DNA of 64,000 nucleotides from DATJLY01 sp035604615 (GTDB taxonomy: Bacteria > Pseudomonadota > Alphaproteobacteria > ATCC43930 > CGMCC-115725). Below are positions 36,175-44,924 of this stretch, in pieces. Location: positions 62,001 through 126,000 of the forward strand of contig DATNID010000016.1 in the NCBI GenBank assembly GCA_035604615.1. Reading direction: 5' to 3'. How positions within the stretch are numbered: position 1 is the first letter of the stretch; each line of letters begins with the position of its first letter. The position numbers and the translations under genes were made by a program. The notes beneath the pieces were generated by a model. It was not told the origin of the DNA. It saw nothing but the letters and a program-made list of their open reading frames with translations, and did no database searches.

Positions 36175-38379
36175 ATGGTCACCAAGGCTGACGAGACAGC
36201 GGGCAAATGCCCAGTCGTGCACGGCACCACGAATGTCGGAATGAGGACGAACAGCAGTTGGTGGCCGAACCAGCTGAACCTCAGGCTTCTCCGCCAGAAT
36301 GCGCCCCAGTCCGATCCGATGGGCAAGGCCTTCAACTACGCCGAGGAGTTCAAGAAGCTCGACCTCCAGGCCTTGAAGAAAGACCTCACCGCGCTGATGA
36401 CGGACAGCCAAGATTGGTGGCCGGCGGATTTCGGCCATTACGGCGGGCTCTTCATTCGCATGGCGTGGCACGCTGCGGGCACCTACCGCATCGGCGACGG
36501 CCGCGGCGGCGCCGGCGCCGGCCAACAGCGCTTCGCGCCCCTGAACTCCTGGCCGGACAATGCGAACCTCGACAAGGCGCGCCGGCTCTTGTGGCCGATC
36601 AAGCAGAAATACGGCCGGAAGATCTCCTGGGCCGACCTCCTGATCCTCGCCGGCAACGTCGCGCTCGAGTCGATGGGCTTCAAGACATTCGGCTTCGGCG
36701 GCGGGCGCGCCGATGTGTGGGAGCCTGACGAATCCGCCTACTGGGGCAAGGAGAAGGTTTGGTTCCCTGATCCCAAAAGCGACGAGCGCTACACCGGCGA
36801 CCGGCAGCTCGAGAATCCGCTCGCCGCCGTGCAGATGGGTCTCATCTATGTGAATCCGAATGGGCCGAACGGCAAGCCGGATCCCGTCGCTGCCGCCATC
36901 GACATTCGCGAGACCTTCAAGCGCATGGCCATGAACGATGAGGAGACCGTTGCGCTGATCGCCGGCGGACACAGCTTCGGCAAGGCCCACGGCGCCGGCG
37001 ATGGGGCGCTTGTCGGTCCAGACCCGGAAGCCGCGCCGATTGAGGAGATGGGATTCGGCTGGCACAGCAAGTTCGGCACGGGCAAAGGCAAAGACGCGAT
37101 CACCGGCGGCCCGGAGGTCACCTGGTCCACGACGCCGACGAAGTGGGGCAACAGCTTTTTTGAGAACCTGTTCAAATACGAATGGGAGCTGACCAAGAGC
37201 CCGGCCGGCGCGAATCAGTTCAAGGCGAAAGGCAACGTCGCGACGATTCCGGACGCCTTCGACGCTGCGAAGAAACACGCGCCAACCATGCTGGTCACGG
37301 ATCTCTCGCTGCGGATGGATCCGGCCTACGAGAAGATTTCCCGGCGCTTCCTGGCGCATCCGGATCAGTTCGCGGATGCGTTTGCCCGGGCGTGGTTCAA
37401 GCTCACCCACCGCGACATGGGTCCGCGCGTACGCTATCTCGGTCCGGAAGTCCCGGCGGAGGAGCTGATCTGGCAAGACCCCGTTCCGGCGGTCGATCAC
37501 AAGCTGATCGACGCGAAGGACATCGCGGACCTCAAGGCCAAGATCCTCGCATCGGGACTTTCCATCTCCGAGCTTGTCTCGACCGCTTGGGCCTCGGCGG
37601 CCAGCTTCCGCGGCTCGGACAAGCGCGGCGGGGCAAACGGCGCGCGCATCCGTCTCAGCCCCCAGAAGGATTGGGAGGTCAACCAGCCTGCCCAGCTGAC
37701 GAAGGTGCTCAAAACCCTGGAGGGCATCCAGAAGGCGTTCAACGGCGCGGCAAGCGGCGGCAAGAAAGTGTCGCTCGCCGATCTGATCGTTCTCGGCGGC
37801 TCGGCCGCCGTCGAGCAGGCTGCGAAAAAGGCGGGGCACGACGTGACGGTTCCCTTCGCGCCGGGCCGCACCGATGCCTCGCAGGGGCAAACCGACGTGG
37901 AGTCCGTTGCCTATCTCGAGCCGCTCGCGGACGGCTTCCGCAACTACCTCAAGGCCAAGTTCAGCGTATCGGCAGAAGAGCTTCTCGTCGACAAGGCGCA
38001 ACTGTTGACGCTGACGGCGCCCGAAATGACGGTTCTCGTTGGCGGCATGCGCGTCTTGGGTGCGAACCACGGCAAGTCCCAGCACGGCGTCTTCACCAAG
38101 CGTCCGGAGACGCTCACCAACGACTTCTTCGTGAACCTCTTGGACATGGGCACCGAGTGGAAAGCGACCTCGGACGAAAACGTGTTCGAAGGGCACGACC
38201 GCAAGAGCGGCAAACCGAAATGGACCGGCACGCGTGTCGATCTCGTCTTCGGTTCGAACTCTGAGTTGCGCGCCCTCGCCGAAGTCTATGGCTCCGCCGA
38301 CGCGCAAGAGAAGTTCGCGAAGGACTTCGCAGCGGCCTGGACCAAGGTGATGAACGCCGATCGCTTCGACCTCGCTTGA
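36175..38379 (+). CDS. katG: Catalase-peroxidase KatG
   Basis: A bifunctional haem catalase-peroxidase of 734 aa with the duplicated peroxidase architecture. The distal site is RMAWHAAGTYR (R95, W98, H99), the proximal haem ligand is H266 in GGHSFGKAHGAG, and the Met-Tyr-Trp adduct partners Y225 (GLIYVNP) and M251 (KRMAMND) are present. The C-terminal non-haem domain (about 420-734) is complete. The start is ATG 36175 with GGAGGG upstream; an in-frame TTG at 36124 is rejected because it lies in a palindrome. It detoxifies hydrogen peroxide, and the upstream irr site suggests iron/peroxide control. Confidence 0.97.
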   Translation: MVTKADETAGKCPVVHGTTNVGMRTNSSWWPNQLNLRLLRQNAPQSDPMGKAFNYAEEFKKLDLQALKKDLTALMTDSQDWWPADFGHYGGLFIRMAWHAAGTYRIGDGRGGAGAGQQRFAPLNSWPDNANLDKARRLLWPIKQKYGRKISWADLLILAGNVALESMGFKTFGFGGGRADVWEPDESAYWGKEKVWFPDPKSDERYTGDRQLENPLAAVQMGLIYVNPNGPNGKPDPVAAAIDIRETFKRMAMNDEETVALIAGGHSFGKAHGAGDGALVGPDPEAAPIEEMGFGWHSKFGTGKGKDAITGGPEVTWSTTPTKWGNSFFENLFKYEWELTKSPAGANQFKAKGNVATIPDAFDAAKKHAPTMLVTDLSLRMDPAYEKISRRFLAHPDQFADAFARAWFKLTHRDMGPRVRYLGPEVPAEELIWQDPVPAVDHKLIDAKDIADLKAKILASGLSISELVSTAWASAASFRGSDKRGGANGARIRLSPQKDWEVNQPAQLTKVLKTLEGIQKAFNGAASGGKKVSLADLIVLGGSAAVEQAAKKAGHDVTVPFAPGRTDASQGQTDVESVAYLEPLADGFRNYLKAKFSVSAEELLVDKAQLLTLTAPEMTVLVGGMRVLGANHGKSQHGVFTKRPETLTNDFFVNLLDMGTEWKATSDENVFEGHDRKSGKPKWTGTRVDLVFGSNSELRALAEVYGSADAQEKFAKDFAAAWTKVMNADRFDLA

Positions 38380-38460
38380 TCGCTGCCAAAAGGTTGTCGA
38401 AGGCTTTTAAGGCCAGGGTGGCTCGCGCGGTAATGCGAGCATGCTGTCGGCATGAGAGCG

Positions 38461-38510
38461 CTCCTGTCTGAAGGATTGTGGTTGTCGAAGCCCAACCTTG
38501 CAGACAGGAG
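38461..38510. terminator. Long stem-loop downstream of katG
   Basis: CTCCTGTCTG (38461-38470) pairs perfectly with CAGACAGGAG (38501-38510); inner AAGG/CCTT and GGTTG/CAACC segments extend the pairing. There is no T-run. It lies in the convergent space between katG and the SH3 gene and probably protects or terminates one of the transcripts. Confidence 0.5.
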
Positions 38511-38563
38511 ACCGCCGTCGGCCGCGATGAGCCCGCTCGCCGAAGACCTCGCTCAGCGCCGGC

Positions 38564-39055
38564 TCACTCCACCGTCTCGTCGGGATAGACCCCCCAAAGA
38601 TCGGTGCGTTGGAGCCAGCCCTTGATGCCGCCGGTTTCGATGCGGCACCACGGCCCCTTGCATTCGAGGAGCCGCGCTACGACGCCCGCCTCGGCGCGCG
38701 CCACGCCCGGTGCCGAGGCATCGGGATCGCGCCGCAGCGTGCCGTCCTTGCCCTTGACGATGATGATGCTGCGGCTCGCCGCGAGCATGCGCTGATGCAC
38801 CCATCCTTCGGTGCCGTCGCTGTCGCGCACACGGCGCCACACGTCCACCTGGGCCGTCACTTCGACCGGCAGGCCCTTGCGGTGATAGACCCACTCGACG
38901 GGATAGCGCTCGCCGGGGCCGGCGCGGAGATTGACCTCGTCGGCGCGCAGGCTCGCAAAGCGTGGGACCTTCTCTTCCGCACCCCACGCCGTCGCCGCGA
39001 CCATGACCGCGAGCGCGACGACGGCAAGCCGATGACCTAAAGCGAGCCGCACCAA
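38564..39055 (-). CDS. Secreted SH3-domain protein
   Basis: A 163-aa protein with an N-terminal signal peptide (basic start, hydrophobic core LAVVALAVMVAATAWGA, probable cleavage near residue 25). Two bacterial SH3 repeats follow: SLRADEVNLRAGPGERYPV (about 34-90) and a second centred on LLECKGPWCRIETGGIKGWLQ (about 128-150). Such periplasmic SH3 proteins bind peptidoglycan or peptides. The start is TTG 39055 or GTG 39052; neither has a strong ribosome-binding site. It is convergent with katG. Confidence 0.8.
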   Translation of the reverse strand: MVRLALGHRLAVVALAVMVAATAWGAEEKVPRFASLRADEVNLRAGPGERYPVEWVYHRKGLPVEVTAQVDVWRRVRDSDGTEGWVHQRMLAASRSIIIVKGKDGTLRRDPDASAPGVARAEAGVVARLLECKGPWCRIETGGIKGWLQRTDLWGVYPDETVE

Positions 39056-39097
39056 TCCCGTCTCGTCCCCCCGGCTTCGCCGTTCAAGCGCCGCCCG

Positions 39098-40468
39098 CTA
39101 GGGCTGGTCGGGCACCAGCGGTTGTCCGCCAACCTCGTCCCAGATCTTGACATCCTTCGTTCCCGAGCGGATTCCGGCCAGGCTGACGACGACGCCGATC
39201 GCCGCGATCCCCATCGGATAGAACAGTCCACCGAGGGGAACGCCGGTCAGCGCCGCGATCGAGGCGCCAGCCGCCGGCACCAGACCGCCGAAGACGCCAT
39301 TGCCGACATGGTAAGGCAGCGACATCGAGGTGTAGCGGATGCGTGCCGGGAACAATTCGACGAGGAAGGCAGCAATCGGCCCGTACACCATTGTGACCAG
39401 GATCACCATGTAGAACACGAGGATGGTGAGCATGACTGGGTTGTCCTTGAACGTTCCCAGCCAGGTGAACACCGGCCAATAGCTGACGACGGCGAGCGCG
39501 AAGCCGGCGGTCATGATGTTGCGCCGGCCGATGCGGTCGGAAAGCGCCCCGAACACGATGAAGAATGGCGCTCCCAAGGTCAGCGCGATCATCAGAATGA
39601 TATAGACGGTGATGTAACTCACCTTGAGCACAGTCGTCAGGTAGAACAAGGCATAGAACTGGCCCGTATACCAGACGACCCCCTCCGGTGCGGTGGCGCC
39701 GAACAGCGCCAACAGGATGAGGCCCCAATTCTTGCCGCTGCTGAAGCTTTCGAGGGCTGGATTGGATGACGCCTTGCCTTGCTGTTTGAGGCGCGCATAG
39801 AGCGGCGATTCCTCGAGCTTGAGCCGGATATAGATCGAGAGGCAGACCAATACGGCGGAAATCAGGAACGGCACGCGCCAGCCCCAGTCGCCGAACGCCT
39901 GGTCGCCCAGGGCGAGCCGGCACAGGAGGATGACCAGGAGCGCGAGAACGATGCCCAGCGTCGCGGTGGTCTGGATCCACGAGGTGAAAAAGCCGCGCCG
40001 TCCATCCGGAGAGTGCTCGGCAATATAGGTCGCCGCTCCCCCATATTCGCCGCCGAGCGCAAGGCCTTGCAGGACGCGCATGGTGACGAGCAGGATCGGT
40101 GCGAGACTGCCGATCGAATCGTAGCCGGGCAGCAAGCCAACCACGAAGGTCGCCGCGCCCATCAGCAGCAGCGTCAGCATGAAGGTGAATTTTCGGCCGA
40201 TCAGATCGCCGAGGTGACCGAAGAAGATCGCGCCGAAGGGCCGCACCAGGAACCCGGTCCAGAACACGAACAGGCTCGCGATGAGCGCCAGCGTCGGGTC
40301 CATGGCCGGCGAGAAGAAGTGCTTGCTGAAGAACACCGCAAGCACGCCATAGAGATAGAAATCGTACCATTCGATGAGCGTACCGACCGAGGACGCGCCG
40401 ATGATGAAGGAAAGGCTCTGCGTCGTACTTGAGGCAGGTCGGCCGCCGGCGAGGCTTGATGCGGACAT
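39098..40468 (-). CDS. MFS transporter, metabolite:H+ symporter (MHS) family
   Basis: An inner-membrane transporter of 456 aa with 12 predicted segments. Family markers: ASSVGTLIEWYDFYLYG in TM1, FFGHLGDLIGRKFTF between TM2 and TM3, RVLQGLALGGEYGGAATYIAEH in TM4, and ALSDRIGRRN in the second half. This is the MHS family (ShiA/KgtP/ProP relatives), which imports organic acids with protons. A dicarboxylate or aromatic acid is a reasonable guess from the surroundings. It is divergent from the CMD-family gene, with a 200-nt spacer in which I see no clear promoter. Confidence 0.88.
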   Translation of the reverse strand: MSASSLAGGRPASSTTQSLSFIIGASSVGTLIEWYDFYLYGVLAVFFSKHFFSPAMDPTLALIASLFVFWTGFLVRPFGAIFFGHLGDLIGRKFTFMLTLLLMGAATFVVGLLPGYDSIGSLAPILLVTMRVLQGLALGGEYGGAATYIAEHSPDGRRGFFTSWIQTTATLGIVLALLVILLCRLALGDQAFGDWGWRVPFLISAVLVCLSIYIRLKLEESPLYARLKQQGKASSNPALESFSSGKNWGLILLALFGATAPEGVVWYTGQFYALFYLTTVLKVSYITVYIILMIALTLGAPFFIVFGALSDRIGRRNIMTAGFALAVVSYWPVFTWLGTFKDNPVMLTILVFYMVILVTMVYGPIAAFLVELFPARIRYTSMSLPYHVGNGVFGGLVPAAGASIAALTGVPLGGLFYPMGIAAIGVVVSLAGIRSGTKDVKIWDEVGGQPLVPDQP

Positions 40469-40668
40469 GGACGTTTCCCCTTTTGGCTCCTGTGGGCCCG
40501 CGACACCGCTCTTTATCCCCCGGGCGATGTGCTGGGCAGAAATTTACTCTGGTGCGGATCGGGGCGCAATCTGTCGCTATGCGCGCGTCGCCGGCCCCTA
40601 GCCCTGGCGCATGCCGTGCGCGCGACTAGAATGGCGGCGATGGCAACGCGCAATGAGGAGGGACCGAC

Positions 40669-41049
40669 GTGAACAACAAGGACGTGTTCGACCAAGGGCT
40701 GGCCATTCGCCGCGAGGTGCTGGGCGCCGAGTATGTCGATGCGGCGATCAAGGGGGCGGACGATTTCAGCCGGCCGTTCCAGGAATTCATCACCGAGTAT
40801 TGCTGGGGAGCCGTGTGGGGCCGGCCCGGCCTGCCGAAAAAGACGCGCAGCATCATCAATCTCGCCATGCTGACGGGTCTCAATCGCCAGCACGAGCTCA
40901 AGATCCACGTCAAGGGCGCGCTCAAGAACGGCTGCACCAAGGACGAGATCATGGAAGTGCTGCTGCAAACCGCGATCTATTGCGGCGTCCCGGCCGCGGT
41001 CGAGGCCTTCCGCACCGCGCGCGAGGCGTTCAAGGAAGCGGGCGCCTGA
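40669..41049 (+). CDS. Carboxymuconolactone decarboxylase (CMD) family protein
   Basis: A 126-aa all-helical protein of the PcaC-like CMD family. It shows ADDFSRPFQEFITEYCWGAVW, PKKTRSIINLAMLTGLNRQHEL and the GCTKDEIMEVLLQTAIYCGVPAA motif. The AhpD-type CxxC is absent, so it is the decarboxylase branch rather than the peroxidase branch; the exact substrate is open. The start is GTG 40669 after GGAGGG. It may share a pathway with the divergent MHS transporter. Confidence 0.83.
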   Translation: MNNKDVFDQGLAIRREVLGAEYVDAAIKGADDFSRPFQEFITEYCWGAVWGRPGLPKKTRSIINLAMLTGLNRQHELKIHVKGALKNGCTKDEIMEVLLQTAIYCGVPAAVEAFRTAREAFKEAGA

Positions 41050-41152
41050 GCGCCTCAGCGAAGGATTTCTACCAGCAGAACCAGCGTCTCCGTGGCCTGC
41101 CCGACAGGCGGGCTTCAGGCCCCGGACGCTCCGTGCTATACGCCGTCCCAGC

Positions 41153-41229
<77 letters not shown>

Positions 41230-41264
41230 TCGTGCGGCGAGGCCAAACTCCAAGGGACGATGCG

Positions 41265-42374
41265 ATGCGGCTTGGGCTGTTCATGATGCCGGTTCACCCG
41301 CCGACCCGGGCGATGCACGAGGTCCTGGCGGAAGACATGGAGAAATGTCTGCTCGCCGACCGGCTGGGCTTCGACGAGATGTTCCTGGGCGAACATTTTT
41401 CCGCCTGGTCCGAGCCGTATCCTTCGCCGCTGATGTTCATGGCGAGCCTTATCGAGCGCACCAGGAACCTGGATTTCGGCACCGGCGTGATCTCGCTGCC
41501 CAACCGGCATCCGGCCCTGATCGCCGGCGAGGCGGCCCAGTTCGATCACATGAGCCGAGGCCGATTCATCTTCGGCATTGGCACCGGCAGCTTGGTTTCC
41601 GATTTCGAGCTCCTGGGCAACGGCGAGCCGGCGCTGCGCAATCGCATGCTGGTCGAATCGATCGACATGATCGAGCGGATTTGGTCACAGGACCCGCCCT
41701 ATGACATCAAGGGCGAATTCTGGACGACGCAGATCGCGCGCACGGTCAATCCGGCGCTGGGCATCGGCTTCATCCCGAAGCCCTATCAGCGTCCGCGGCC
41801 GCCCATTTGCGTCACCGCGGCAAGCCCGAACTCGCAGACCGTCCGCATCGCCGGGCAGCGCGGATGGGGCCCGATCTCGAGCGCCTTCCTGACCGCGGAG
41901 GGCGTCGCGACCCATTGGGCAATGCTGCGCCAGGGCGCGGCAGAGGCGGGCCGCGCGCCTGCGGATGCGCAATGGCGGGTGGCGCGCTGCATCCATGTCG
42001 CGTCGAGCGACGCCGAAGCGCGCGACCACGTGATGGATGCGCGCTCCTCCTATCGCCACTATTTCGCGTATTTCCGCGAGATCTTGGGCGGGCTCGGCCG
42101 GCTCATTGCGCTGAAGCCGCGCCCGGACATGCGCGACGACGAGGTCACGGTCGAGGGCATCCTCGAATCGCGCCTCATCTACGGATCGCCGCAAACCGTG
42201 CTCGACCGCCTGGTCGCGCTCCGCGACAAGGCCGGCCCATTCGGCAGCCTGCTGTTCACCGGCGTCGATTGGAGCGGCCCGAACGAGGCCTGGGAGCGCG
42301 CATCGATGCGGAGGATGGCCGAGGAAGTGATGCCGCGCCTGGCGCAACACGCCGCCGCCCGGGCCGCCGAATAG
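41265..42374 (+). CDS. LLM-class flavin-dependent oxidoreductase
   Basis: A bacterial-luciferase-like TIM-barrel monooxygenase of 369 aa. It starts MRLGLFMMPVHPPTR and contains DEMFLGEHFSAWSEP, TGVISLPNRHPALIAGEAAQFDHMSRGRF and the SRLIYGSPQTVLDRL region near the end, typical of the limonene monooxygenase/alkanal-type family. It needs FMNH2 from a separate reductase. ATG 41265 was chosen over the GTG at 41232, which lies almost in the tRNA 3' end. The substrate is unknown. Confidence 0.85.
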   Translation: MRLGLFMMPVHPPTRAMHEVLAEDMEKCLLADRLGFDEMFLGEHFSAWSEPYPSPLMFMASLIERTRNLDFGTGVISLPNRHPALIAGEAAQFDHMSRGRFIFGIGTGSLVSDFELLGNGEPALRNRMLVESIDMIERIWSQDPPYDIKGEFWTTQIARTVNPALGIGFIPKPYQRPRPPICVTAASPNSQTVRIAGQRGWGPISSAFLTAEGVATHWAMLRQGAAEAGRAPADAQWRVARCIHVASSDAEARDHVMDARSSYRHYFAYFREILGGLGRLIALKPRPDMRDDEVTVEGILESRLIYGSPQTVLDRLVALRDKAGPFGSLLFTGVDWSGPNEAWERASMRRMAEEVMPRLAQHAAARAAE

Positions 42375-42384
42375 GCGCCGCTCG

Positions 42385-43050
42385 TCAGGCCGCGGGGCGG
42401 CGCAGGCCCTCGAAGAGATGCAGCATGAAGGCCACGCCAATGAGCGGCGCGGCCAGATTGACGAGCGGCAGCGACAGCAGCACGGCGATGACTGCGCCGG
42501 CGAGGACCAGCCTGAAGCGATACTCCTGCCACATCGCGTGCGCGCCGCGCGGATCGAGGCGGCGCTGGGCGATCGCCACGAAATATTCCCGCCCGACGAG
42601 AAAGCCGTTGAGTCCGTAATAGACGAACAGGTTGACCCCGGGAACGAGGTAGAGCGGCAGCGCCGCGAGATTGAGCAGGAGCGCGAGAAACGCGAGGCGA
42701 ATCCCGCTCCACAGCGTCTCGCCGATGCCGATCCGCCGCGCCTCAGACGAGCCGGGATAATGCGCGCGCTCGATCGCCGCGACCACGCGGTCGAGGAAGA
42801 ACCCGAGGACCAGCATGGTCATCGCGGGAAAGAGCAGCCACGCGATGAACAGCGCCGCCAGGCTGCCGAGCACGTGAAGGACGCTGTCGAGCCACGCGAA
42901 GCCGCTGACATGGGTGCCCGCGAGCAGCGCCGACGCGGCGGCCCACAACCCCAGCAGCAGCACCAGCGCCAGCAAGATGCTGAGCAGCAGCGGCTTGCGC
43001 TGCTCGGCGGCGAAGGCATCGCCCAGGGCGAGAGAGAAGGCTCGGAAAAT
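42385..43050 (-). CDS. EI24/CysZ-like membrane protein (no canonical start)
   Basis: A membrane protein of about 221 aa with four to five hydrophobic segments (about residues 22-45, 58-85, 120-140 and 180-205). The pattern LFPAMTMLVLGFFLDRVVAAIE, VPGVNLFVYYGLNGFLVGREYF and PLIGVAFMLHLFEG is typical of EI24-domain proteins. The expected N-terminus (FRAFSLALGDAF) is encoded, but upstream of it there is no ATG, GTG or TTG before the stop of the preceding gene. ATT at 43050, 3 nt after that stop, is the best-placed start; a TTG at 42975 would remove the first 25 residues. Reinitiation after the upstream gene is plausible. Confidence 0.72.
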   Translation of the reverse strand: MFRAFSLALGDAFAAEQRKPLLLSILLALVLLLGLWAAASALLAGTHVSGFAWLDSVLHVLGSLAALFIAWLLFPAMTMLVLGFFLDRVVAAIERAHYPGSSEARRIGIGETLWSGIRLAFLALLLNLAALPLYLVPGVNLFVYYGLNGFLVGREYFVAIAQRRLDPRGAHAMWQEYRFRLVLAGAVIAVLLSLPLVNLAAPLIGVAFMLHLFEGLRRPAA

Positions 43051-43052
43051 CG

Positions 43053-44387
43053 CTAGGCCCGCTTCGGGAAGAAGCGGTTCTCCGGACGCGGCAGGCCCAG
43101 ATTCTCGCGCAGCGTGTTGCCTTCGTACTCGCGCCGGAACAGCCCGCGCCGCTGCAGCTCCGGCACCACGCGGTCGACGAAGTCGTCGAGCCCGGCCGGC
43201 AGGTACGGGAACTGCAAGGTGAAGCCGTCGCTGCCCCGGTTGACCAGCCATTCTTCCATCTGGTCGGCGATCATCTTGGGCGTGCCGAGCATGGCGAGGC
43301 CGCCATGGCCGCCGAGGCGCTGGGCGAGCTGGCGCACGGTCATGCGCTCGCGCCTGGCGAGCTCGATGGCGCGCTCGCGGCCGCTCTTGCTGGCGTTGCT
43401 CTCGGGGATGTCCGGGAGCGGCGCATCCGGATCGAATTTCGACGCGTCGTGGCCGAGCGCGATCGACAGCGCGGCGATGGCGCTGTCGTAATGCACCAGC
43501 GAGTCGAGCTTCGCGCGCTTCTCGCGCGCCTCGTCGAGCGAGTCGCCGACATAGATCATGCAGCCGGGCAGAATCTTCATGTGGTCAGGGTCGCGCCCGA
43601 CCTTTTTCATGCGTCCCTTGACGTCGGCATAGAAGCTCCGCCCGGCCTCGAGGTTGCTTTGCGCGGTGAAGACGGCCTCCGCCGTCTCGGCCGCGAGCTG
43701 GCGCCCGGCCTCCGACGCGCCGGCCTGCACGATCACCGGCCAGCCCTGGATCGGACGGCCGATGTTGAGCGGCCCGCGCACGGAGAGATATTTCCCCTTG
43801 TGATCGAGCACGTGCAGCCGGGCCGGGTCGAAATAGCTTCCCTTGTCCACGTCGCGGATGAAGGCGTCGTCCGCCCAACTGTCCCACAGGCCGGTGACCA
43901 CGTCGACGAATTCGCGCGCACGGGCATAGCGCTCGTCGTGCTGCAGGTGATCCTCGTGGCCGAAATTCTTCGACGCATCGGGGTTCGAGGTGGTGACCAC
44001 GTTCCAGCCCGCGCGCCCGCCGCTGATATGGTCGAGCGAGGCGAACCGCCGCGCCACGTGATAGGGCTCGTCGTAGGTGGTGGAGCCGGTGGCGATCAAT
44101 CCCAGATGCTCGGTCACCATCGCCAGCGCCGGCAGCAGCGTCATCGGCTCGAACGAAGTGACGGTCGCGCTGCGCTTCAGGGCGTCCATCGGCATGTTGA
44201 GCACAGCCAGGTGGTCGGCCATGAAGAAGCCGTCGATCCGGCCGCGCTCCAGCGTCTGCGCGAAGCGTTTGATGTGCCCGAAATTGAAGTTCGCGTCGGG
44301 GAAGGCGCCCGGATAGCGCCATGCCGCCGTGTGCAGGCTCACCGGCCGCATGAAGGCGCCGAGGCGCAATTGTCTTGATGTGCCCAC
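43053..44387 (-). CDS. LLM-class monooxygenase, NtaA/SnaA/DszA family
   Basis: A 444-aa FMNH2-dependent monooxygenase. It begins with RQLRLGAFMRPVSLHTAAWRYP, then TLERGRIDGFFMADHLAVLN, LGLIATGSTTYDEPYHVARRFASLDHISGGRAGWNVVT and QAGASEAGRQLAAETAEAVFTA, all characteristic of the nitrilotriacetate/dibenzothiophene sulfone monooxygenase family. These enzymes oxidise amines, sulfones or related xenobiotics with a flavin reductase partner, which is not nearby. GTG 44387 follows AGAGGG and matches the family N-terminus. The stop is 2 nt from the EI24 gene. Confidence 0.9.
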   Translation of the reverse strand: MGTSRQLRLGAFMRPVSLHTAAWRYPGAFPDANFNFGHIKRFAQTLERGRIDGFFMADHLAVLNMPMDALKRSATVTSFEPMTLLPALAMVTEHLGLIATGSTTYDEPYHVARRFASLDHISGGRAGWNVVTTSNPDASKNFGHEDHLQHDERYARAREFVDVVTGLWDSWADDAFIRDVDKGSYFDPARLHVLDHKGKYLSVRGPLNIGRPIQGWPVIVQAGASEAGRQLAAETAEAVFTAQSNLEAGRSFYADVKGRMKKVGRDPDHMKILPGCMIYVGDSLDEAREKRAKLDSLVHYDSAIAALSIALGHDASKFDPDAPLPDIPESNASKSGRERAIELARRERMTVRQLAQRLGGHGGLAMLGTPKMIADQMEEWLVNRGSDGFTLQFPYLPAGLDDFVDRVVPELQRRGLFRREYEGNTLRENLGLPRPENRFFPKRA

Positions 44388-44457
44388 GGCCACCCTCTTT
44401 TCCGTTCCGGCCCTATGCGAAAAATCATAGTGCCATCGGCACGGCGTGGCTCGAATT

Positions 44458-44889
44458 TTATGATGGCGGCAATGGCGCCTCCATCGCCGCGGCGATGAGG
44501 CGCAGATCGCGGTCGCTGATCGCGACGAGCCCGAAGCGCAGCGTGTAGCCCCAATTGCGTGCGCCCGCGGTGAATTCGAGCCGGTCGAGGAGCGGCTGGA
44601 TCGGCGCCTCCTTGGCCGCAAGCCAGGTCACGTCGCGCCGGAAGGGACAGAATCCGCCGCCCATGTCGACTGCATAGGGATCGCCGCCGGCGACGATGCC
44701 GATCGCAGTAAAGGCCTGCAGCCGGTCCTTGCCGCGGAAGGCAACGGTCGGCGAATAGAAGGCGACGCGGTCGCCCGGCTGGATGAGGCGCAGCGGCGGC
44801 GCGTTGCCGTGGCAGACCTGCATGAAGCCTGCCGCGCGGCCGCGACTGACGTGGTCGGCGGAAGCGACGGCGAGCCAATTTCCGATCAT
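44458..44889 (-). CDS. EVE-domain protein
   Basis: A 143-aa single-domain EVE/PUA-like protein. It opens with NWLAVASADHVSRGRAAGFMQVCHG, followed by PGDRVAFYSPTVAFRG and the FAFRR-like segment CPFRRDVTWL; the C-terminal GYTLRFGLVAISDRDLRLI closes the barrel. EVE domains bind modified or unusual bases in DNA or RNA and are often found near defence or RNA-modification genes. ATG 44889 fits the domain start; the frame is open to 44955, which would overlap the WYL gene. Confidence 0.83.
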   Translation of the reverse strand: MIGNWLAVASADHVSRGRAAGFMQVCHGNAPPLRLIQPGDRVAFYSPTVAFRGKDRLQAFTAIGIVAGGDPYAVDMGGGFCPFRRDVTWLAAKEAPIQPLLDRLEFTAGARNWGYTLRFGLVAISDRDLRLIAAAMEAPLPPS

Positions 44890-44924
44890 CCGCCAAGGAT
44901 AAACGGAGCTGCTGGCAAATTCTG

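Noticed and set aside
35401..38307. A 968-codon open frame opposite irr and katG
   Set aside because: It is a codon-position shadow of katG without recognisable domains, and it runs through the ICE-like palindrome and promoter.
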